NCBI GenBank assembly: GCA_020152595.1
Contig: JAIGNY010003269.1
Location: forward strand, 62,001 to 126,000
From: Chiridota heheva
Taxonomy: Eukaryota > Echinodermata > Holothuroidea > Apodida > Chiridotidae
Length of the DNA stretch: 64,000 bases
Direction of reading: 5' to 3'
The notes under the pieces were generated by a model. The model was not told the origin of the DNA, searched no databases, and saw only the letters and a program-made list of their open reading frames with translations. Both the position numbers and the translations under genes were made by a program. Positions 33,607-45,874 of this stretch are shown in pieces (position 1 is the first letter of the stretch; every line of letters begins with the position of its first letter).

Positions 33607-33997
33607 TTAAGCATAGATAAACTACAGTATGAGGGTAGTTCTGTTCCAGTGATGCCAAACAAAGAATGTAAACAAACTATGTCATTAGTGTTTACACGGG
33701 TACCCGAAATATCTGGGTACCCGACCGATTGTGTTCTTACCCAGTTCCGTAAATACAACCCAGGTATGGATTTTCATAATATTACCAATTGCAGACTGTT
33801 TCTGTTTTAGAATTGTATGTTAAAAAGAATAAATCTTAATTTACAAGAATTATCAAGTGTATGTTTCCTTTCTAATCCAATGCAATACAATAAAACGATC
33901 ACAAAATATTGTCACAGATCGCAGAAAAGATGTTGAACGAGCGATGTGGCTACTTGTAGTAACGTATGTACGCTAGTAGTACTACATGTACTAGTAG

Positions 33998-34536
33998 TGT
34001 AAGAGATATTTTCCCCCTCACGACCCATCTTTATCTTTTCTCTTTATGTCCCTTTAACCATACAGTTATTTACCAGCTTATATCCTAGTAGCATTAATAT
34101 TCAGTGATTACTCCTCCTAGTGATATACTTATTCATTCATGCAAATTATCTCCTTATTCACCTATTTTATTCCTTATATGGATCATAATGATACCTCTTA
34201 CAATGTACTTACTCACTATTCGAAGAAACATACTTGTGGTTGACCCATCCTTCACTGACCAGCCAATTCCTCACTTTCTCCCTTTGTTAATGTTTTTCAC
34301 TTGGTTTTATGATACAGTAATGTTCACTTGGTTTTATGATACAGTAATGTTCACTTGGTTTTATAATTCTGTTAAGTAAAGTTGCATCTGCTTGTGATTT
34401 GGAGATTTTGAGTTAAAACATGATTTAAAGTGTTGAAATTAATTTGTGTTTGCTGTTTTTGTTATTAAAGTGAAATATTCCATGTAGCTTCCCACCCTAG
34501 CCTCCATCCTGACAATGTGGAGTTAGAGGGGCTACA
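33998..34536 (+). repeat. 5' LTR (539 bp)
   Basis: It runs from TGTAAGAGATATTTTCC to GAGGGGCTACA. It contains two and a part copies of a 27-bp TTCACTTGGTTTTATGATAC repeat near 34296-34365. It differs from the 3' LTR by one extra C near 34221 and one extra C near 34280. Confidence 0.95.
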
Positions 34537-34721
34537 TTTGGTGTCAGAAGTGGCCAAATGTAAAGTGATTACATTTGGTGTCAGAAGTGGCCAAATGTAA
34601 AGTGATTACATTTGGTGTCAGAAGTGGCGAAATGTAAAGTGATTACATTTGGTGTCAGAAGTGGCCAAATGTAAAGTGATTACATTTGGTGTCAGAAGTG
34701 GCCAAATGTAAAGTGATTACA
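34537..34721 (+). promoter_or_regulatory. Five tandem copies of the tRNA-Leu-type primer-binding site
   Basis: A 37-bp unit repeats five times (starts 34537, 34574, 34611, 34648, 34685) with one visible substitution, then a partial sixth. Each unit contains TGGTGTCAGAAGTGG, complementary to the CCACTTCTGACACCA 3' end of tRNA-Leu. From the second copy on, and across the LTR junction for the first, a CATTTGG/CCAAATG pair brackets the site and could form a 7-bp stem. Normally one primer-binding site abuts the LTR. Confidence 0.9.
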
Positions 34722-37201
34722 TTTGGTCATTTGGTAATTATCATATGTCATTTGGTTAACAAAACGTTTCTTTTAACTGAGGATGATACCTGATTTAACC
34801 AGTTGCTGATCCCGGATTTGTGATTGTTTTTTTTATGTGATGGTCCAACACCGCTATGAACTCAATGCTGTGGGAAGTGCGGACCACCCCTCAACGATTT
34901 AATTCATCGGTGGCCTTATATGCGCCCACAGTATTAGCCATGGTGCGTCTCGATTGAACATTCTTCACCAACATGCGTTTCTTTTAACTGTTTGTACTGT
35001 TCACCCTTTCTGTTCTTGCCAAATTTTTGGAAGTTTCCACGTGCCTAGCTCTGATGTCCGCCAACGGAGGCGTATGATGCCGCCCGGACTGTGTGCCCTT
35101 GCACTTTAAAGCCCAGAAAGAATGCTGATCTTGAGGTTGACGGACTGCGCAGTGAATTTTATATATATATGAACTTAATGTAACATTTTGTAAATTTTGT
35201 GCCTTCTCGTTACTGGGTATTGCTTATCTGTTTTAACTTTTCAACCTGGAACATTTGTAAGTTACATTTCCTCTTCATGATCCGCTTGTATGTGCGTGTG
35301 TGTAATGTGGGCAGCGAACCATTATCCTGAAGCACTGTATGTACCAATTGTTACTATGTTGGGTATCATAGTTTCTTTTGTATTCATGCAGTGTGATTGT
35401 GCCTCTAGGCTATCTTTTTTTTTCTTTGGGGAGAGGCCCGGGGTGGGGTTTTCCTGTTCCATAGGGCCTGTGTCGTTCAAGTTGTGATATTGTTCCAGCA
35501 TATAATTCATGCATGAACAGATGAATTTGTGGCTTGAAAGAATTTGTTTTGTTGTAATTGTTTAATTGCTAAATTTGGGTTAGAAATGGTTTGAATTACA
35601 CAAGTTGCAGAAAATTGACAAGAAAAGTCAGATGCTTTATAAAAATGTAGATTTTTGTTGTTTTTGGTGAAATGGGCTGAAAATCCAGGAATTCCATAAT
35701 TATCTTTTTTTTTTAAATGTATGTTATTCAAGTTTTTTATTTTGTTTTGTCATAGCAGAAATTAATGTTTTGATATTTGTGTTCTCTAATTGAATTTGGT
35801 TAGATGAGTATACTGAATTGATTACACACTGTTTTTACACGTATGTGCTGTTGGTGAATGGTGATGTGAAGTGTTGCGGCTGCTGTGGTTGTAGTCTGAA
35901 TTTCTTTGATTTAAATTGGTTGTGATGTTTGGATGAGTCTCCTCACGATTAGGGTCCGAATGGGGAACAAGGTTCCAGGGACAACCAGGTTTGGTTGGTT
36001 CGGCATAGTCGTCGACAAGCTTGTCTTGTGAGTAAATCCAATGCATGCATTACCATTTTTTTTTTAAAGAAGTATGATTGAATTAATAGTAGCTGTCTTA
36101 GATCAAACATACAGGTATAGTTTTGTGTAGCTTTTGGATTATTGGTGTGTGTGTGTTTTTTATTGAGTTCATTGCATTTCGGAATGGCTGGTGACTGATG
36201 AGTCTTTAATATAAGTATAGAGGTTACAAATGGCTTCATTTTGTGAACTATTGTTATTTTGCAAAAGTTTTCTACTTTAATGCTTATACTTAGTTGTTGC
36301 AAGCTTTAACAAGCTTGACTTCCTTCTTAGATAAGGGTGCACTAGATAAGCATTCGGCAAGTGACAATAGTTTCATTATTATGCAGAAAAAGTCAGGTTA
36401 ATCAGATTAATGCTATAGTTCAGACTAAAAACAATTGGAGTGATTGGTTCAGATCATTTATTCGATGATGAAATTGGTTTATTTTCTTCTTTTCATTGTC
36501 CTGTATGTTATTAAACTAATTTTGAACTTGATAAGTACACTTGTTTGATTAATTTAACTTGGACTTCACTAGTCTACTTTTAGTCATAGCTATATTATAT
36601 ATAGTCAGGTGATTTTCAGTTAAAACTTTTGAGTTTTGAATATGATATGAAAGTGTAATTATGTGGATACAAACTAGTTATTTTATGGTTGAAAATGAAA
36701 TGCCATTTATGAAACTCCTTGTTAGGTATATATTTGTATCTTCTGTTGTATTGTTATCCTGCTAGAAGAGGAATTTTCTTTTCCTGTACACGCTGCATTT
36801 TCATGCTACAAGAATTTATTCTTGGTTTATCCTGTTTAGGGTCTGGTCTGCATGGTAGTTAGCTGTGGATTTTTTTTTTTTTAACTTCATCATTTGTTGA
36901 ATTGTCATTATTTTTCTTTTGATCATTTTGATAGCTGCATTGAGGAGCAGTGGTTTTCTTGATTTAATGCGTTTATCATCTTTGTTATTTGTGTTTAAAC
37001 TTTGTTTTGTTTCCTGATTCTATACCACGTATATTGTTCTTGCTTATTTGACATCCGTCTATGATGATTATATTCTATATTTGGTTAGTAGTATAGCGTT
37101 TTTACGATTTGTAACTAATGTATTCGTGTATCTGTATTATTATAATCATTATTGCTATTCACCATTGTCCCGAGGATGTGACAATATTCGGCGGGGAGAG
37201 T
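34722..37201 (+). other. Internal region of the LTR element, non-coding
   Basis: There is no frame longer than about 117 codons and no retroelement domain. The region could keep packaging or other cis signals. GC-rich words near 34850-35150 contrast with the AT-rich remainder. A GAGGATGTGACAATATTC segment precedes the polypurine tract. Confidence 0.75.
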
Positions 37202-37738
37202 TGTAAGAGATATTTTCCCCCTCACGACCCATCTTTATCTTTTCTCTTTATGTCCCTTTAACCATACAGTTATTTACCAGCTTATATCCTAGTAGCATTA
37301 ATATTCAGTGATTACTCCTCCTAGTGATATACTTATTCATTCATGCAAATTATCTCCTTATTCACCTATTTTATTCCTTATATGGATCATAATGATACCT
37401 CTTACAATGTACTTACTCACTATTGAAGAAACATACTTGTGGTTGACCCATCCTTCACTGACCAGCCAATTCCTCACTTTCTCCTTTGTTAATGTTTTTC
37501 ACTTGGTTTTATGATACAGTAATGTTCACTTGGTTTTATGATACAGTAATGTTCACTTGGTTTTATAATTCTGTTAAGTAAAGTTGCATCTGCTTGTGAT
37601 TTGGAGATTTTGAGTTAAAACATGATTTAAAGTGTTGAAATTAATTTGTGTTTGCTGTTTTTGTTATTAAAGTGAAATATTCCATGTAGCTTCCCACCCT
37701 AGCCTCCATCCTGACAATGTGGAGTTAGAGGGGCTACA
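37202..37738 (+). repeat. 3' LTR (537 bp)
   Basis: It matches the 5' LTR apart from two single-base deletions. It starts directly after the purine-rich GGCGGGGAGAGT and ends GGGCTACA before the GTAG target copy. Confidence 0.95.
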
Positions 37739-37742
37739 GTAG

Positions 37743-39779
37743 CGCAAAACTTAACTCTCTAAACTTCGCTGTAAAAAAATATATATCCAAACCAGTGTGC
37801 AACAAGCAGTGTGTGTAGTATGATGTAGAAAAAAAAAAATTGCAGTTATACATTACCAAACTGTTTTGAAAGCATGTCTGCTATTTGCTGAAAAAAATTG
37901 CACCACCTATTATGAACCAATCACAACTTGTGTTCAAATGAAATTGTTACGTGTTACTGAGCGTGCACGTAACAAAATTGTGGAATCAGTCAGTAATTTC
38001 CAGCATAGCATTAATGAGGTGGAATCGTGTATTTAATATTCAAGAATACCAAGTGACCCGTCCCGTGAAATTTAGAGGAAGTGCGTATATTTTTATTTTA
38101 CGGTATTTTATGAAGATGGGTAAATAAAAGATACAAGAAACATTTGTATTCTATTTCTTTATTCACAAAAACAAAGGTACGATTGAAAAACAAGAAATAT
38201 CACAAGACTTTACAAGGTACACTGTTAGATTTTAACACATATACTACTTCCGCAAACAATATTGAAAATGCTTTGTTGGTACATTGGATACCTGGCCGAT
38301 AATGCAGGTGGGGTACCTGGTCCAATTTTTGGACCCGGTGCAAACACTATGAAAGCATTTCACTCAAGAGGATGTCTTACTCAATTTTTTTACATAAACT
38401 TGTCAAAACACTATTTTCAATATTCAAATTTCAAGTTAACTTGAGCTTTCCAAACACTATAACCATATCATATCTAGATACCTGAAGATGTTTCACATCA
38501 GCTGCCACCAAATCATGTATCTCTCCAGGGGTTTCTTCACCCTTCCGTTACTAGCTCCAACCTCAAGCAAGTTCAGTTAATAACACTGTCCTTAGTAAAT
38601 TATGTTCAAAACCTCAAATCACATCAAGTAAGTAATAAAACTGTTACTGTTACTTTAGCGTAAGAAATACACAGTAAGACTCTCAAGTTAGTTTCACCAA
38701 ATTATAATCTTGGATACTTCTTTCAGTCTCCAACTGTTAAACAAAACAGTTAAGCAAGGTAAAATAATTATATAACTACTTACGAATATACCCGTCTTGT
38801 CTCGAGTCCTAATTTAAACCAATTTTAAATAAACAAATTTCTTATCTTTGCGTAAACGGTCTACACACTGTATACAAGATGTGCATGTTATTACTCAAAA
38901 CAATCATCAACGTTCATCCAATTAAATAATCATGTGTGCCAATTGTGTTTGACTCTCACAAATTATAAATATTCATAAGCTAATTGAGCTGCTATGCCTT
39001 GATTCTCAGGGTCGTACCAGTTTCACTAATAATTATAATAACAACAAAACCATTACAACAGCCCCATCTTATAACCAAAAAAAGCTCAAGTTTTACGTAC
39101 ACGTTGAAATTAAACCATAAAATTGAGGGTAAAAGGGGCAAAATATATTTGACTTTGATAATAATTTGAGATGACACACAATTTTCAACAAATTTTACAT
39201 CCTGTTCTATCTTTATCACTCACGTTGTGAATGTTATGCTCTCTGAACATCTGTGCATGAAGCGGATTACGCAAAGTGAGATTTGCTGGTAACCACTTGT
39301 GTTGCAATTATTGATCACTGAATTTTTTTATAGTTTTTCTTTAAAAAAGGAATAAAACCTTCACACAAATCAATTTGTTTATGAGTTTAAGCATTTTGGT
39401 GAGGCACATTGATCACAGGATAAATTGTAAAGGGTTTGAAGTGATACTGTATATGCATGATGTCATCATCCTAGTTGTACATAAGATGCTATTGGTATTA
39501 CATAACCATGAATATAAGTAAAATACACATTACAAAATAAACATATTTGGAACTGGAAAAACAAAATAATTATTGTATGGATTGGATTGAAAGTTTCAAT
39601 CAATATTGAAGTTTTATGATTAATTTTATTAGTATACCACAATTTATAAGTGTTCAATTCAAAGCAAATCTGCTCAGAAGTACTTTATAATCATAATGTA
39701 AGAGGTACAAAACAAGTTTAAATTAAAAACAAACTAAGAAGTCCAGAAATCAAGGAGAAAGTAATGTAACTAAAGTCAG
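37743..39779. other. Non-coding stretch, no gene seen
   Basis: AT-rich DNA with open frames of 60-75 codons and no domain. I see nothing to annotate. Confidence 0.5.
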
Positions 39780-39900
39780 ACTTCAAAATGTTTAATAAAT
39801 GTGTCTTTAGAGCATGCATGTTTGAAGCCATAATATTGGATGCAGGAAGATAATGTTCCACAAGCGAGGAGCAACCCAGGAGAAACTATTTTCGTGATTT
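39780..39900 (-). pseudogene. CR1/L2-like reverse transcriptase tail, short fragment
   Basis: The minus strand from about 39897 reads NSFSWVAPRLWN. After a one-base shift it reads LPASNIMASNMHALKTHLL, ending LLNILKSDF. This is the conserved AFS-VAPRLWN-LP ... LKTHLF end of CR1/L2-type ORF2. Only about 40 codons remain, with one frameshift. It belongs to the same broad group as the fragments at 7.6-7.9 and 18.2-18.7 kb. Confidence 0.65.
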
Positions 39901-40407
39901 AATTCGTGAAAAGTCAAGTGTCAAAGTTTGATCCATCCCCATCAACAGCAACAGGAATGCATGAATAGGTGACTTGTTTGTATGAAGCATTGTGACCATC
40001 ATGCAAGAGAGAACCCATATGTGAAAGAACCCTCCTAAATTAGAACAAACTGACTGTGATGTAAAACAAAACGCAATTCCCCATTATTTTTAAGGAAAAT
40101 GGTTTAATCAAACACGATCTTTTTTTCAACAGTAAAATGTAAAAGACTGTTTAGATTTTCAAGATCACAATTTACAGCCAAAATGAAGATGTAACGGATG
40201 TGTGTCATAATTTTTGCAAAAGTCAGCAAATCTTCACTTTAATCTGCAATACCTCTAAAATTACTTGGTTCCACTACACCCAAAAATGAAGATTTGTGCA
40301 AATTTATTGATTGTTGATAATTTTATCTTAAAATTAATTTGTTGTTGTTGTTGTTGATTACAAAAATTTGTCAATCACTTGAAGAACATTCTACACAAGT
40401 ATAAGTG

Positions 40408-41640
40408 AAAAAACACATACAAAAAAACAAAAAAAAAACAAAGGAAAAAAACATACAAAAGAAAAACACATACAAAGGAAAAAAAACATATACAAAGGAA
40501 AAAACACATACAAAGGAAAAAACTCATACAAAGGAGAAAACACATACAAAGGAAAAAACTCATGCAAAGGAAAAAACACATGCAAAGGAAAAAACACATA
40601 CAAAGCACAACAAAAAAACACATACAAAAACATAAAAAAAAAACACATACAAAGGAAAAAACACATACAGAGAAAAACACATACAAAACACATACAAAAA
40701 AACTTATACAAAGGAAAAAACACATACAAAGAAAAAAGCACAACCAAAGGGAAAAACACATACAAAGGGGAAAAAAAACATACAAAGGAAAAAAAAAAAA
40801 ACATACAAAGGAAAAAAACATACAAACAAAGGAAAAAACACATACAAAGGAAAAAACACATACAAAAAAAAGAAAAGAACACAAAAAAAAACATACAAAG
40901 GAAAAAAAAACACTTACAAAGGAAAAACACTTACAACGGAAAAAAACACTTACAAAGGAAAAACACATACAAAGAAAAAAACACATACAAAGGGAAAAAA
41001 AACACATACAAAGGAAAAAAATACTTGCAAAGGAAAAAAACATATACAAAGGAAAAAACACTTACAAAGGAAAAAACACATACAAAGAAAAAAACACATA
41101 CAAAGGAAAAAACACATACAAAGGAAAAAACACATGCAAAGGAAAAAACACATTCAAAGGAAAAAACACATACAAAGGAAAAAACACATACAAAGGAAAA
41201 AAAACATACAAACGAAAAAACACATACAAAGGAAAAAACACATACAAAGAAGAAAAAAAAGAAAGAAAAAAAGAAACACATACAAAGGAAAAAACACTTA
41301 CAAAGGAAAAAACACTTACAACGGAAAAAACACATTCAAAAGAAAAAACACATTCAAAGGAAAAAAACACATACAAAGGAAAAAAATACTTGCAAAGGAA
41401 AAAAACACATACAAAGGAAAAAACACATAAAAGGGGAAAATAATACAAAGGAAAAAACACTTACAAAGGAAAAAACTTATACAAAGGAAAAAACATAGAA
41501 CGGAAAAAACACATACAAAGGAAAAAACACATACAAAGGAAAAAACCTACAAAGGAAAAAACCTACAAAGGAAAAAACATAGAACGGAAAAAACACATAC
41601 AAAGGAAAAAACACATACAAAGGAAAAAACACATACAAAG
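40408..41640. repeat. A-rich minisatellite, about 16-20-bp unit
   Basis: More than 60 variable copies of ACACATACAAAGGAAAAA run for about 1.23 kb. Units differ in A-run length and in C/T substitutions (CACTTACAAAGG, CATGCAAAGG). The plus strand has very little T or G, a strong strand asymmetry. Stop codons are nearly absent, producing long Lys/Thr/Gln/His or Phe/Cys/Val frames that I treat as artefacts. Confidence 0.95.
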
Positions 41641-43817
<2,177 letters not shown>

Positions 43818-43819
<2 letters not shown>

Positions 43820-45067
43820 ATGATTTAAACAACACTTTTTATCTCTGTAAAGGGGCACCTTTTAATCTTTACAAAGAAAATAGGAAATGACACATCAGTT
43901 TATGTCATCACAATGACCGGGTCCAATAGTAAGTTTTGCCCTGCATGACCCATTTCAAAATGCCCCACTAATGAAAGCCCTTTTTAGTGTGAACAAGTCC
44001 AATATGTACGGCTGTTGGGCACCCTACTTTGTCTAAGTTTAGGGGAAATTTAAAGTAGTGCATGTGCGCAAAGCACATGAAATTTCATAATTTTAGTCTT
44101 ATTACAGCTACATACTTTGTGTTACTTTCTTTAATGAAAAGAACAGCTATATAGTCTTTGAAGAAAAAGTATTTCAAAGTTTGAATGGGTAGGTTCCTTC
44201 TCTAACCAGAAAAACACAGGGCCATATGCCCCTCCCCCTCCCCATTCCTTTAATGTTGCAGTGACCTAGATGGTGCCCCCCAACTAAGTCATTTTTACCA
44301 TTGAACTAGTGTTGTGGCAATTATCTTTGTGCACCCCCCCCCATGAATATTATGTTCCTATGCTTATGTTGCAACATGCACTGTCCTCATCAACTTGTAT
44401 AATACAAGAAGCGGATTAATCTGCCTTTTATATATGAAAATTGTAAACAAAAAATCTTATGTCAATTTTTAAGATGTAACCAAATATTCAGTATTGCAGA
44501 CAGCTTTTATCTAAATTCTGTCAGCTTTTGGGGCCAAGCATCTCTAAACCACTCCTGGTGAGTTGTAACTAGCTTGCAGATAAAACAAAATATCCAAAGA
44601 TTCATCTGAAGTTTTACAGCAAGCCTCTTAAATTAAGAGGCTAAAGCTGTATATGAGCTATGTCTACGCTCTTTGAGGCTTTTTCTAAATGATCCTTGTC
44701 TAGGGTCCTTGTGGGCATGCTCTTGTCAATCAGCTGATACTGTAACACAGTGTTGTAGAATCGAGGTCTAAATGTATGGCTCACTAAAACCAACACTTGG
44801 CTCATTTCTTTATCATTCTAAGGCCTCAGAATGTTGGGGTTAATATGCAGGGTAACAATTTAACATTAACTGGCAGTGATTCCAACATCTTCTGACTGAT
44901 TATTTTTTTTTTTTTCTGGGACTTTCTGTATGTCTTTTCCAATATATGCAATGTTTTAAGAGGTATATATTTTTATATGATTCTTTCCCCTCCACCTCCT
45001 CCCCATTCCAAAAGTCTGGAAAAATCTCCTCTTTTAGTTAGATTTCATGTCCCTTAATGACATAATG
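43818..45067. other. Non-coding stretch
   Basis: No coding or element signature is recognised. C-rich runs lie near 44273 and 44333, and a T-run near 44906. Confidence 0.5.
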
Positions 45068-45363
45068 TTAAAGGATTAGTTCAGTGGTCCAGCAAGTGGA
45101 CCTTTCATCTTATATGAAAGAGGACTTTAAAAGAAACAAAATACTGAAAAAAACGTTCAAAATTCTTATTCCGTCACAGAGATATCCAAATTTAAAACTC
45201 TTATCTTTGTAGAAATTAAGTCTTCTATGAAAGGTTGGTGCTCTTATTCCCCCTTCCCTTCCCCACCTTCTTAACAATTGTTAATGTATCTTAAAGAAAA
45301 TATATTTAACTTTTTTCCTATTTAAATTTCTCTCCTCAAAACTTTCTTCAGATGGTAAATTAA

Positions 45364-45597
45364 AGGAGCACTAGACCAAAAAGTGAGGGCGTATTTTTAA
45401 GGGGTCCCACAAAGAATCAAATGTTTATTTAGCACGCAATAGTATAGCAATTTTCTGGGTAATATAAATATTCAAGTAACCTTCGACCTCACATCATCTG
45501 TGGGCTATAAAAGAATGAAGTTTATTAAATTTTTGTAGATGATATATCTGTGAAATTCACAAAAACAAACGTCCTTACTTTTCATTCTATTGCTCCT
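45364..45597. mobile_element. 234-bp TTAA MITE
   Basis: The ends AGGAGCACTAGACCAAAAAG and CTTTTCATTCTATTGCTCCT are inverted repeats with several mismatches. TTAA lies on both sides (45360-45363, 45598-45601). The right TTAA is shared with the left flank of the 9.56-kb element. It is non-coding. Confidence 0.7.
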
Positions 45598-45874
45598 TTA
45601 AAGAGGGCATGACATGGTCATCGATTTTGGCTAAAAACTTAAAATAATAACTTCTAGTAATATAAAATCACATAATTATAATACCAATTCCGAAAAAATA
45701 GTAAAAATTGGTGCAAATATCGAGAGAAATATGCAGCAAAATCGCTTATAACGCTTCGTAGCTAACGATGAAAATGCTTGTCACGTGACAAATAAGCCTG
45801 TGAGCGTAACTTCAGGCGTAAGGCAGAGCTGGCTAGCCACTGGAGACACATAAACACTGTACTTTCTTGCGATA

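Larger units (their letters stand above)
33998..37738 (+). mobile_element. Young non-autonomous LTR retrotransposon with multimeric primer-binding site
   Basis: Two LTRs (33998-34536, 37202-37738) begin TGT and end ACA, and GTAG duplicates the target (33994-33997, 37739-37742). By eye the LTRs differ by two single-base indels, so insertion is recent. The primer-binding site lies two bases after the left LTR and matches the 3' end of animal tRNA-Leu. A purine tract, GGCGGGGAGAG, precedes the right LTR. The 2.67-kb interior has no gag, protease, reverse transcriptase or integrase frame, so the element depends on a partner. The tRNA-Leu primer and 4-bp duplication suit a Ty3/Gypsy-type partner, but that is inference. 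Confidence 0.9.

Noticed and set aside
34104-34379. 91-codon frame in the 5' LTR (repeated in the 3' LTR)
   Set aside because: It lies wholly within the LTR, differs between the copies because of an indel, and shows no domain.
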